Assembly: GCF_030814695.1 (NCBI RefSeq)
Contig: NZ_JAUSVL010000001.1
Coordinates: forward strand, 2,516,227-2,580,226
Direction: 5' to 3'
Source: Oligosphaera ethanolica
GTDB taxonomy: Bacteria; Verrucomicrobiota; Lentisphaeria; Oligosphaerales; Oligosphaeraceae
Length of the DNA stretch: 64,000 nt
The notes under the pieces are model-generated. The model saw only the letters and a list, made by a program, of their open reading frames with translations, made no database searches and was not told the origin of the DNA. Both the position numbers and the translations under genes were made by a program. Shown piece after piece: positions 25,027 through 33,005 of the stretch (the stretch's first letter is position 1; every line of letters starts with the position of its first letter).

Positions 25027-27099
25027 CACAGATTTTCATATTCCGAAAATACCCCTAATTGTCTAGGAGTTCGACGCCCCGAGGAATTCCAGCTTGCGAC
25101 CACCGAGCCACGCAATTGGCTTCCCTTCCAGGCTCTTTGAAACTTTTAGCAGAAGAGGCAGGTCACGTTTCTTCTTGAGGCGGACGGTGACTTTCGCGTC
25201 AGCGAATTCGACGTCGGCGCCGTTGTCCACGAACTTGTTGAAGAGCGTTTCGGCCTCGCAATGTTCGTAGCCCGGCATCTCCATAGCCAGGAGCCGATAG
25301 AGGTTGTGCGCCATGATTGACATGGTCAGATCGAAATCGACCTTGACGACGATGGAGGATGAGGGTTTGTTGAGGTGGAAAAAGTAGATTTGCTCCGCGA
25401 TTTCCTTCTCTATCAGCCAGCGCCGAGTGTAGGTGCGGATAAGCTGAGCGGCTGGAGACACGACGTCATTGGTGATAATCAACGCGGGTTTGATTTTGCC
25501 GTGGCCGGTGATGGCGATCTGCCTGATTTCGCCTTCGTAGTCTTTCAAGGTGACCTTGGCGTCATGCACTTTCAGATTTCTGAAGCCATCGGCGCTTTCC
25601 ACCCGCATGGACTGCCACTGCGATTGGGCAAGGGCGGCAATCTCCTCCAGCATGTTCTTGCCACGCCTGCGGATGGTCAGGAACTGGATGCCCTCCTTGT
25701 TCAGCCGGTCCAGATTCTGGTAGGTGGTGAAACGGCTGTCGAAAACCAAATAGGTCGGATCCGGACCCCCGGCCTTGCGTCGAAAGTCAAGGAACTCCAG
25801 GACGACCTGTGATTCGCCCGAATGCCTTACCGTGCTGTCTGCGTAGAAGATGATCCCGGTGTCGGGGGAATGCGCCAGCGCGGCCTGTATGCTCTTGATG
25901 GCTTCGTGGCGTTTCCCGGACCAATTGTTTTCCAGATGACTGCCGTCTCCCCAGCAGGGGATGGCGGTGAAATCCAAGCTTTGCGGCCCATCCGCAAGGC
26001 CATGTTCCCGCCAAAGTTTGTTCATGGAGGCCAGCAACGCCATGTTCATGTCATGCGACACGCGAAAGGAGTAGCTGGAAAGCCACCCGGTCTTGGGCAA
26101 CACGTTCAATCCGGCGAAGAGGCCCAGACCGGCGTCCATGCACCATTGGTCATCATGGCTGTAGCGCTTGCAGCCCGACAGTTTCAACGCGATGAATGCC
26201 AGCAGGGAGTTGACGCTCGGAATGACCCTGGTTCCAGGAAAGTCAGCCGTTTCCAACACCTTGTCGATGCCGTACTTGGACATCAACATCAGGAAAACGA
26301 GGATGCCGCCGCAGGACGTGGAAAAGTTGGCGGGAACGTCATCAAGCAAGGCCGAAACGGGAGCTTCCAGAACGTTTTCGGCCTCCTGCCCCGCTTCCCT
26401 CATGGACCTACGCCGCGGTAGACGATTAAACCCGTTTTGGTGAAGAACTTGCCAGATATACGACTGGGAAAGATGAGTTCCGAGGGCGTCCAGCTTCACT
26501 TTGATTTCCGGGACGGAAAGGTACTGCTTGCGCAGTGCGACGATCTGCTGGTCGCACTCACGTGAATCCTGCCTGGCCGGACGACCACGTCCGGCCGCCG
26601 CGAAGAAGAACTTTTCAGGATTGCCGCCCATACAGTCTTTTTTGAAATCCCTGATCAGCGAGTAGACGCTCATGACTGTATAGCCGAAGCGCCGGGCAAT
26701 GGCATCGGCCGGCAGGTTATCCAAATAATAGGCGCGGAGAGCCTCGTACTTGCGTTGCAGAGGCAGGACGGGTGTCTTGAAAAAGGCTTCGGGCGTAAGC
26801 TTGGAAAAAGTGTCGACGTCGTTCATAGCCCATCCTGAATTAGGGTTAATTAGAATAATTAACACCAATAACATATAAGCTAAAAACAGGCCGTCAAGCG
26901 CAAACGCTTCAAGAAATCGCTGTTTTTCAGGCAAAAACAAGGCCTTTCATACGGTTATTGCCACTCGTCTTATATTTTTGGCTGACACTGAATACATTCT
27001 ATAAACCCTAATACGGATGGCGTTACAAAGCCTCAGACACAGGCTTTGAACAAGGCGAGTAAAAAACATTAGGGGTAATTAGCGATGTGAAAATCTGTG
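25027..27099 (-). mobile_element. Inner insertion sequence, 2073 bp, apparently intact
   Basis: Ends CACAGATTTTCA at 25027-25038 and its reverse complement at 27088-27099. The imperfect inverted repeat continues inward to TACCCCTAAT. It is flanked by the 5-bp duplication ATGAA (25022-25026 and 27100-27104), and it carries one full-length transposase gene. It disrupts the IS1634-type transposase after codon 275 or so. Confidence 0.92.
25063..26826 (-). CDS. DDE transposase of the inner IS (IS4-superfamily-like)
   Basis: 587 aa, apparently intact. The N-terminal third holds helix-turn-helix segments (LPADAIARRFGYTVMSVYSLIRDF and LSVPEIKVKLDALGTHLSQSYIWQVL, here named by their first words: LPADAIARRFGY and LSVPEIKVKL). 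Catalytic core: Asp in SLDFTAIPCWGDG, Asp in YLVFDSRFTTYQNL, and Glu in YTRRWLIEKEIAEQ, which fits the IS4-type Y-(2)-R-(3)-E part of the signature; the usual Lys is Ile. The frame opens at 26940, but ATG 26826 has AGGA six bases upstream and is preferred. The stop lies close to the right inverted end, leaving little non-coding space. I cannot name the IS family with certainty. Confidence 0.85.
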   Translation of the reverse strand: MNDVDTFSKLTPEAFFKTPVLPLQRKYEALRAYYLDNLPADAIARRFGYTVMSVYSLIRDFKKDCMGGNPEKFFFAAAGRGRPARQDSRECDQQIVALRKQYLSVPEIKVKLDALGTHLSQSYIWQVLHQNGFNRLPRRRSMREAGQEAENVLEAPVSALLDDVPANFSTSCGGILVFLMLMSKYGIDKVLETADFPGTRVIPSVNSLLAFIALKLSGCKRYSHDDQWCMDAGLGLFAGLNVLPKTGWLSSYSFRVSHDMNMALLASMNKLWREHGLADGPQSLDFTAIPCWGDGSHLENNWSGKRHEAIKSIQAALAHSPDTGIIFYADSTVRHSGESQVVLEFLDFRRKAGGPDPTYLVFDSRFTTYQNLDRLNKEGIQFLTIRRRGKNMLEEIAALAQSQWQSMRVESADGFRNLKVHDAKVTLKDYEGEIRQIAITGHGKIKPALIITNDVVSPAAQLIRTYTRRWLIEKEIAEQIYFFHLNKPSSSIVVKVDFDLTMSIMAHNLYRLLAMEMPGYEHCEAETLFNKFVDNGADVEFADAKVTVRLKKKRDLPLLLKVSKSLEGKPIAWLGGRKLEFLGASNS

Positions 27100-27923
27100 A
27101 TGAATTTATAGTGCGCGTGATACAGGGCGTTGACATTCTTCGCGCTGAAGAAGCCCATATCCCAGACCAGTTTCACCTTGGCGAACTCAAGGAACGCCGC
27201 GTCGGCAATCATGTTTTCCATGGTGCTGATGTCACTGATGTTACCCGGCAGCAAGCGGTAGTAAACGGGGAGTCCCGACTCCTCCCCAAACACCATGGCC
27301 AGATTGATCTGCGGCAGGCGCTCGCGATCCTTGTTGTGACCGTACTTGACCTGCTTGATCAGTTCGGAGTACGACGAGATGCTGGTCGTGTCATAGGCAA
27401 GGTATTCCCGTTCCAGGCGGCGCTTGGCCTGCAGGCGGAAAAAGTCCAGCTTGGCTTCCTCGGGGATGCTGCCGAACAGGCGACTGATGCCCTGTGACCC
27501 CAATGCGTGGGTGAGGCGATGCCAGTGGGAAAGCATCCAGCGCGGAAAACGATAGACGGCGCTTTCTCCCTCCTGTACCAGAAAGTAGGCCAAAGAGATG
27601 ATCTGATCTTTCATGGACGGGAAGCTCTGGGCGATATCCGCCTCAACGCCAGTCACTTTGCCGATATGATCCAACAAATAGCCGGCACCGTAAAAACGAC
27701 GGTCCGCCGATTTGACCACATCTACAGCCGACAAGGCCTGGCCGGCCAAGTAGGACTTGCTGGGAATGAAGGCGCCTTGCTCGTCCAGACGGCCGATGTA
27801 GGTGCGCCGATGACGGCATTGCTTTTTTTCCGTGTCCCAGTAAGGGTAGTCCTCGTAGACCCGCGGAACGCCATTGATCACCTGAACCCGCCGTTTCGGC
27901 GAAGCGCCTTCAGAATCTGCCAT
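27100..27923 (-). pseudogene. IS1634-type transposase, N-terminal part (interrupted gene)
   Basis: First 275 codons of the outer IS transposase: N-terminal beta/helical region (RVYEDYPYWDTEKKQCRHRR), then the RNase H-like core with the first Asp in LAYDTTSISSYS and the second in KLVWDMGFFSAKN. The frame passes into the inner IS and stops after a few foreign codons (27069). The start at 27923 is the first ATG; GAGGCAAGACC lies just upstream. Loss of the C-terminal Glu makes this half inactive alone. Confidence 0.9.
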
Positions 27924-28004
27924 GGTCTTGCCTCCGTGAACCAGTGATAGACAACAACAAGATGGAACTAGTTATATAATATAACAATGAAGAGCAAAAA
28001 ACAA

Positions 28005-28035
28005 GCCGGGCAAGAGCCCGGCAGACGTTTTTTTT
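28005..28035 (+). terminator. Hairpin plus T-run just inside the right end of the outer IS
   Basis: GCCGGGC (28005-28011) pairs with GCCCGGC (28016-28022); GACG and then eight T follow, and an A-rich run precedes it. It points out of the element on the plus strand; the A-run makes it potentially bidirectional, so it could shield the transposase from outside transcription. Confidence 0.6.
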
Positions 28036-28307
28036 AGCTCAAAATGAAAGGCGCGAGGCGCGCCTTGTTATATTTCCCGGGAATCCAGGTTATGAGTCGT
28101 GTGTCCTCGCCCCAGCGCCGCGCCAACCGGTCCCCACGATCCCAGACGTCCCCTGGGACCGGCTGCTATCAATGCGTGAGGCGTTACTGCGGGTAAAAAA
28201 GGTTCATCGCGTGGCTGCTTTCGCTTCCTGCCGGAGGTGTTATATTCAGTGCTTTTCGTTAAGGCCCGGCACCTCTGCCACTATTCATCACGCGGACAAC
28301 ACAACCC

Positions 28308-28922
28308 ATGGCAAGCACGACCAGCTACACGTTGATCCTCCTGGGGTCCATACTCGCGAACAACATCCTCCTGGCCAAATTTCTGGGCATGTGCTCTTTC
28401 ATCGCGATATCGCGGAGCATGCGGACAGCGTTTGGCATGGGTGCGGCGGTGACCTTTGTGACCTTCTGCACGACGCTGCTGAACTACGCGATCTACACGG
28501 GCGTATTGCGGCATGGGTCGCGCTTCCTGCCGGCTGTTGATTTGAGCTACCTGAGTTTTCTGATCTTCATCCTGGTCATTGCGGGCTTTGTGCAGCTGGT
28601 GGAAATGGTTTTGGAGCGCTTCATGCCCTCGCTGTACTTCAGCTTAGGCATTTACTTGCCGCTGATCACCGTCAACTGCGCTATTCTCGGCGTCAATCTG
28701 TTCATGATCGACCAGGGGCTGATTTACGACTTTGCGCAGACGGCGGTGTACGCGCTGGGTTCGGGCCTGGGCTTCTGGTTGGCGATCTGCCTGATGGCGG
28801 GCATCCGCCATCGTCTGCGTGAGGCCGACATCCCGCTGCCCCTGCAGGGCCTCGGCATGGCCGTCATCATCACCGGACTGATGGCCATGGCATTTATGGG
28901 CTTTACAGGGATGGTGAACTGA
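28308..28922 (+). CDS. nqrE: NqrE/RnfA-like integral membrane subunit
   Basis: Membrane subunit of the sodium-pumping NADH:quinone oxidoreductase/Rnf superfamily; it forms half of a pseudo-twofold pair (with NqrD/RnfE) that holds an iron-sulfur centre in mid-membrane. 204 aa with six hydrophobic helices. The two iron ligands are present: C29 in FLGMCSF and C124 in VNCAILG, matching V. cholerae NqrE Cys26 and Cys120. VDLSYLSFLIF and LPLQGLGMAVIITGLMAMAFM are NqrE-like. ATG 28308 has no clear ribosome site. It is first gene of a tightly packed cluster (two bases to nqrF). Its partner NqrD/RnfE is absent from the window. Confidence 0.88.
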   Translation: MASTTSYTLILLGSILANNILLAKFLGMCSFIAISRSMRTAFGMGAAVTFVTFCTTLLNYAIYTGVLRHGSRFLPAVDLSYLSFLIFILVIAGFVQLVEMVLERFMPSLYFSLGIYLPLITVNCAILGVNLFMIDQGLIYDFAQTAVYALGSGLGFWLAICLMAGIRHRLREADIPLPLQGLGMAVIITGLMAMAFMGFTGMVN

Positions 28923-28924
28923 CG

Positions 28925-30010
28925 ATGATTTACCTGTATGCAATTCTGGTGCTGGCCGCGCTGGGCGGCGGCTTGGCCGTGCTGCTGCTGCTGGCCGGGC
29001 GCTATATCTGCAACTACGGCGAGTGCCGCGTGAAAATCAACGACCGCGAGCCCATAACCGTGCAGGGCGGCGGCAAGCTGCTTGACGCGCTCTACGCCAA
29101 CGACATTTTCATCCCATCGGCCTGCGGTGGCCAGGGCACCTGCGGCTTTTGCAAACTCCGCGTTCTCAATGGCGGCGGGCCGGTCCTGCCTACGGAAACG
29201 CCTTTTCTCACCACGGTTGAACTCAACGCCGGCGCCCGCCTGGCTTGCCAAGTGAAAATTCGCAACGACCTCGAAATCGTCGTCAAGGATGAGTATTTGC
29301 TGGTGCAGCGTTTTGCGGCGACGGTGTCCGCCGCCCGCATGGTCACGTCGGACATCCGTGAGATCCGCCTCAAACTGCTTGATCCCGCGCGGATCGACTT
29401 CCGGCCCGGCCAGTACATCCAGATTGCGGTACCGCACAAGCGCGAGACAGTCTTCCGCGCCTATTCGCTGGCATCGCCGCCGAGCATGGCAGGTGAAGTC
29501 GAGCTGCTGGTACGCCTCATCCCCGGCGGCCTGGGGTCGACCTACTTGCACCGCGTTCAGCCCGGTGACGCCGTGATCTTCACCGGCCCCTACGGCGAAT
29601 TCGAACTCGATACTGCGCCCGACACCGAGCTCGTCTGCGTCGGCGGTGGCTGTGGTATGGCGCCCATGCGCTCGCTGCTGCGACATGTCGCCGAAACGGC
29701 TCCCGACCATCCCTGCTGGCTCTTCTTCGGCGCTCGCACCAGCGACCAGCTGATGTATCGCGAAGAACTGGAGGCACTCGCCCAAAAAATGCCCAAGTTG
29801 CGCCTGCACTTCGCCCTCTCCGAGCCCGATAAAAGCCCCGACTGGACGGGCGAAACCGGCTTTATCCACCAGTCCGCCGAGCGCCACCTGCAGCCCGGAC
29901 AGGCCCGGCAGGCTTTCCTCTGCGGACCGCCGCAGATGCTTGCCGCCGCCCGCAAGGTCCTCAAGGACAAAGGCTTGGACGACAAGGCGATTTTCGCGGA
30001 CGAATTCTAG
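28925..30010 (+). CDS. nqrF: NqrF-like NADH dehydrogenase subunit (2Fe-2S, FAD)
   Basis: Electron-entry subunit: oxidises NADH and passes electrons through FAD and a [2Fe-2S] cluster to the membrane subunits. One N-terminal TM helix (residues 3-25) anchors it. The ferredoxin domain has C67, C73, C76 and C108 (ACGGQGTCGFC...LAC), the full ligand set, matching V. cholerae Cys70/76/79/111. The reductase domain has the FAD motif RAYSLASPP and the NADH motif GGGCGMAPMRSLL; FLCGPPQM and the final FADEF are typical. 361 aa against about 408 in Vibrio, the difference being loop shortening. The start ATG is two bases after the nqrE stop, so translation is coupled. Rnf complexes use RnfC/RnfB instead, so this subunit makes the cluster NQR-like. 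Confidence 0.92.
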   Translation: MIYLYAILVLAALGGGLAVLLLLAGRYICNYGECRVKINDREPITVQGGGKLLDALYANDIFIPSACGGQGTCGFCKLRVLNGGGPVLPTETPFLTTVELNAGARLACQVKIRNDLEIVVKDEYLLVQRFAATVSAARMVTSDIREIRLKLLDPARIDFRPGQYIQIAVPHKRETVFRAYSLASPPSMAGEVELLVRLIPGGLGSTYLHRVQPGDAVIFTGPYGEFELDTAPDTELVCVGGGCGMAPMRSLLRHVAETAPDHPCWLFFGARTSDQLMYREELEALAQKMPKLRLHFALSEPDKSPDWTGETGFIHQSAERHLQPGQARQAFLCGPPQMLAAARKVLKDKGLDDKAIFADEF

Positions 30011-30064
30011 TCCTGCGGCCCCTGCGCGGCGCCCCTTTGGAGTATACGAGAAAACAGGTAGCTG

Positions 30065-30943
30065 ATGTCAGATCAAGAACATAAGAAAACGTGCCCATGT
30101 CTTGCCCTGCGGCGGGTCCTGGCGGGACCGCCTGATGCGGTCGCGGAGGAGCGTTATTTGTTGGCAGCGGGCGCGTCGGCGTTGCTGTGTCTGGCCTATG
30201 GCGCGACGGTCCTCGGGCCGCGTTTGCTCTGGCTGGCGCTGCTGGCGGCGCTGTCCGGCCTGGCGGTCGAGCTCGTCTTTGCCCGTGTGCGGCGCAAGCC
30301 TCTGACCGGCGGTGCCGTGGTGCACGGCCTGTTGCTGGCGCTGCTGCTGCCAGTGGCGCTGCCGTGGTGGATGGCGGTGCTCGGCGCAGTCTTTGGCACG
30401 GTCTTTGCGAAAGAGGTCTTTGGCGGTGCGAAGAACTGCGTGTTCAACCCGGTGCTGGCCGCAGCGGGCTTCGTGGTCTACAGCTACCCGACGATCTTTT
30501 CGGGGGCGTCTTTTGCGCATTTGTCGCCCCTGGCCGATCCTGCGAACGCGTGGCAGATTGGCGCTCTGCTGTGTCTGTGCTGCGCGCTGCTGATGGTCGT
30601 CGTCCGGCCCAGCGCGCTGTGGATCTACCTCGGTATCGCCATCGGCGCCTATGGCATCGCGCGTTATGCCATCCCTGAAACCGCTTTGCCTTTCGACGGC
30701 GATCTGCGGCTGCTGTTCACGGCCAATGGCTTTATGACCATCGGCTGCCTGCTCAGCGTCGATCCCGCCGGCGCGCCGCAGCGCTGGTACAACCGGCTGC
30801 TTTTCGGCCTGATCATCGGCGTGGCGGCGGTGACCATGCGCTGTTTCTCGCTCTATGAAAACGCGATGCTGTCGGCGCTGCTGCTGGCAAACATCTTCGC
30901 GCCGACGCTGGACCTGCTCTTCGCGGGGAGGGCCAAGGCATGA
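30065..30943 (+). CDS. NqrB/RnfD-like membrane subunit, shortened
   Basis: Integral subunit of the NQR/Rnf superfamily, 292 aa and about nine or ten hydrophobic helices, against roughly 410 for NqrB and 330-350 for RnfD. Family marks: GGAVVHGLLLALLLP, FGGAKNCVFNPVLAAAGF (cf. the GxGKNxFNPA segment), and a C-terminal LLANIFAPTLDLLF. The loop that normally carries covalent FMN (SGAT-type) is not obvious. The only similar word is SGAS at 146-149, which may instead align with the preceding SGD segment, so the flavin may be lost or attached to Ser149. Start ATG 30065; the stop overlaps the next start (ATGA). NqrB and RnfD cannot be separated with certainty. Confidence 0.82.
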   Translation: MSDQEHKKTCPCLALRRVLAGPPDAVAEERYLLAAGASALLCLAYGATVLGPRLLWLALLAALSGLAVELVFARVRRKPLTGGAVVHGLLLALLLPVALPWWMAVLGAVFGTVFAKEVFGGAKNCVFNPVLAAAGFVVYSYPTIFSGASFAHLSPLADPANAWQIGALLCLCCALLMVVVRPSALWIYLGIAIGAYGIARYAIPETALPFDGDLRLLFTANGFMTIGCLLSVDPAGAPQRWYNRLLFGLIIGVAAVTMRCFSLYENAMLSALLLANIFAPTLDLLFAGRAKA

Positions 30944-32166
30944 AAGAGCACCCCCTGTACGTCGTCGCCTACACCCTGCTGGTCTGCGCGCTGTCGGCGC
31001 TGCTGCTGACCACGGCGCACGTCCATTGGGCCGGGCGCATCGCCGCCAATGAGAATTTCGCCCGCATCGCTGCCATGGTCGGCGCCGCCGGCTTCCTCCG
31101 CGATGGCATGGAAAACGACGACGTCATCGCCGTCTTTACGCGTCAGGTCAAGGCCGTTGAGCACGGTGACATGGCGCTCTTCGAAGCCCGGGACGGCGCT
31201 GGCGCCGTCGTCGCCTACATGGTTGATATCGAAGGCAAGGGCCGTTACGGCGCAATCCGCGGCATCCTCGCCTTTGCGCCTGACCGCCAGCACATCCACG
31301 GTCTGCGCATCTACGAGCAGAATGAAACGCCGGGGCTCGGCGGCCGCATTGGCACCATGGAATGGCTCAGCCAGTTTGATCAGCTACCCATGGTGGTCGA
31401 TGGCCAGCCAGGCATTCGCATCAGTTCCAGCGAACGCGGCCCGAACGTGGTCGATGCCATCACCGGCGCCTCCATGACGACGTTTTCGCTGGCGCAGATC
31501 ATCAACACCATGGTCCATCGCTTTCTGAGCGGTGGCGCCGCTGTGCAGCCCCTCGACCTCGGTGTGGGCGCCGACGCCGTTACCCGCGCCACGCCTGGCT
31601 ACCCGAAGGGCTTTACGCCGCCGCCACACCTGCGCGAGGAAATCCGCCGGGCAGACTTCATGGTTCCCGATGGCATCAGCAATCTTGCGCTGAACTGCCC
31701 GGTCAGCAGCAACCTTGGCGACGAAGAGCCGTTGCGCGGCACGGTGTCGCAGGTGACCGATGGCATCAAGAAGAGCGACGAGCAGGACTACGTCGAGATG
31801 TTCCCCGGCGAGCCCCAGTGGGTGCAGGTCGACCTCGGCGCCAGCAAGGAAATCTTCTGCATCTGCGTCTGGCACTACTACAAGAATCCCATTGTCTATC
31901 GCGATGTTATCGTGCAAATCGCCGATAATGCCGAGTTCAGCGACAATGTCCGCACGGTCTTCAACAACGACCACGACAACAGCAGCGGCCTGGGCGAGGG
32001 CAAGGACACGGCTTTCTTCGCGCGCTGGTGGGGCGAGCTCGTGGATACCCGCAGCGGCGAGGACAAACTTGATGGCACTTTCGCGCGTTATGTGCGTGTC
32101 TATACCAACGGCGGCGAGGCGGATGAAGATACCCGCTTCGTCGAAGTCGCCGTGTACGGCCGTTAA
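30940..32166 (+). CDS. NqrC/RnfG-like FMN-binding subunit fused to a discoidin-like domain
   Basis: Periplasmic FMN-carrying subunit with an unusual C-terminal extension. One N-terminal TM helix (about 8-27); the FMN_bind domain to about residue 195 includes NETPGLGGRIG and the flavinylation-type site DAITGAS (172-178), where Ser178 replaces the usual Thr. After a linker (PKGFTPPPHLREEIRRADF), residues 240-408 form a galactose-binding-like (F5/8 type C, discoidin) beta-sandwich: LALNCPVSSNLGD, WVQVDLGASKEIFCICVWHYY, VYRDVIVQIADN, VFNNDHDNSSGLGEGKD, ARYVRVYTNG. NqrC is about 260 aa and RnfG about 210, so the 408-aa length reflects the fusion. ATGA overlap with the previous gene shows translational coupling. 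The next gene is a separate protein with the same domain. The fusion is read directly from one uninterrupted frame. Confidence 0.88.
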   Translation: MKEHPLYVVAYTLLVCALSALLLTTAHVHWAGRIAANENFARIAAMVGAAGFLRDGMENDDVIAVFTRQVKAVEHGDMALFEARDGAGAVVAYMVDIEGKGRYGAIRGILAFAPDRQHIHGLRIYEQNETPGLGGRIGTMEWLSQFDQLPMVVDGQPGIRISSSERGPNVVDAITGASMTTFSLAQIINTMVHRFLSGGAAVQPLDLGVGADAVTRATPGYPKGFTPPPHLREEIRRADFMVPDGISNLALNCPVSSNLGDEEPLRGTVSQVTDGIKKSDEQDYVEMFPGEPQWVQVDLGASKEIFCICVWHYYKNPIVYRDVIVQIADNAEFSDNVRTVFNNDHDNSSGLGEGKDTAFFARWWGELVDTRSGEDKLDGTFARYVRVYTNGGEADEDTRFVEVAVYGR

Positions 32167-32190
32167 GGCAGGAAAAAAGGAGTCGATACC

Positions 32191-32856
32191 ATGATTTACC
32201 GCAGTTTTCTGGCGCTGGCAATGCTGTTTGCGGCGGGCGCCGTCCTTGCACAGGACGCCGCCGCCGACCTCACCGAGCTGAAGATCACGCTGCCGCGGCC
32301 GCTCTTCACCGGCACGCCGAAAGAACTCAAGACGCCGAACCTCGAACCCAGTCGCAATGGCGAAAAACGCCCGCCTTTCATGGCAGCCAAGGGCCTGGTC
32401 AATCTCGCCGCGAAGAAGAGCGTCACCAGCAGCGACAACGAGCCCGTCGTCGGCGACCTCGAATGCATCACCGACGGCGATAAAGAGGGCATCGAAGGCA
32501 GCTACGTCGAGCTCGGCCCGGGCACGCAGTGGGTGCAGATCGACCTCGAAAAGAAGGCGACCATCCACGCCATCGTGCTCTGGCATTTTCACTCGCAGGC
32601 CCGCGTCTATCGCGATGTCGTCATCCAGACCGCGGATGACCCGGACTTCATCATGAACGTCAAGACCATCTTCAACAACGACCACGATAACAGCAGCGGC
32701 CTCGGCGTCGGTAAAGACTACGAGTACATCGAGACCTACGAAGGCCGCCTCATTCCCGTCCCGGCCGTCAGCGCCCAGTACCTGCGCTTCTATAGCAACG
32801 GCAATACCAGCGACGATATGAACCACTATATCGAAATCGAAGTCTTCGGGAAATAA
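32191..32856 (+). CDS. Secreted discoidin-like (galactose-binding-fold) protein
   Basis: 221-aa exported protein: signal peptide MIYRSFLALAMLFAAGAVLAQ (cleavage near residue 20, after a VLA box), a 45-aa linker, then one F5/8 type C-like domain (residues about 65-221). It is clearly homologous to the C-terminal domain of the preceding gene: WVQIDLEKKATIHAIVLWH, VYRDVVIQTADDPDF and the shared block FNNDHDNSSGLG(V)GKD. The start ATG follows AAAAGGAG nine bases upstream; 24 bases separate it from the previous stop, so it probably belongs to the NQR-like operon. A role in binding a carbohydrate or a cell-surface partner, or in docking to the fused subunit, is inference; no catalytic residues are evident. 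Confidence 0.85.
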   Translation: MIYRSFLALAMLFAAGAVLAQDAAADLTELKITLPRPLFTGTPKELKTPNLEPSRNGEKRPPFMAAKGLVNLAAKKSVTSSDNEPVVGDLECITDGDKEGIEGSYVELGPGTQWVQIDLEKKATIHAIVLWHFHSQARVYRDVVIQTADDPDFIMNVKTIFNNDHDNSSGLGVGKDYEYIETYEGRLIPVPAVSAQYLRFYSNGNTSDDMNHYIEIEVFGK

Positions 32857-32918
32857 CCGCCTTATTCCCTCACGCGAAGGCGGGAAATCTGTGGCCGCAC
32901 GGCATGCCGTGCGGCTAC

Positions 32919-32982
32919 GAAGATGCCCCGTGGGGCATGCCGAGCGGCTAAGAAGATGCCCCGTGGGGCATGCCGAGCGGCT
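32919..32982. repeat. 31-bp direct repeat with hairpins between convergent genes
   Basis: Units 32919-32949 and 32952-32982 each hold GATGCCCCGTGGGGCATGC, a short perfect hairpin; a related GCACGGCATGCCGTGC palindrome precedes them. They separate the convergent genes ending at 32856 and 33006 and may act as a bidirectional transcription block, though no T-run is present. Confidence 0.75.
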
Positions 32983-33005
32983 TGTGCGCGCGTGCGCGGG
33001 TGTTC

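Larger units (their letters stand above)
24165..28089 (-). mobile_element. IS1634-type insertion sequence, split by a second IS
   Basis: Perfect 23-bp terminal inverted repeats (24165-24187 and 28067-28089, outer end CCTGGATTCCCGGGAA) flanked by the 6-bp target duplication TTATGA (24159-24164 and 28090-28095). Removing the inner element and one of its target repeats leaves 1847 bp with one transposase of 552 codons, matching the size of IS1634-family elements. It sits inside a copy of the GGAC-rich repeat. Confidence 0.92.

Noticed and set aside
28090..28307. Missing nqrA or nqrD remnant upstream of nqrE
   Set aside because: The stretch holds the continuation of the GGAC-rich repeat and a short leader; no NqrA- or NqrD-like residues in any frame.
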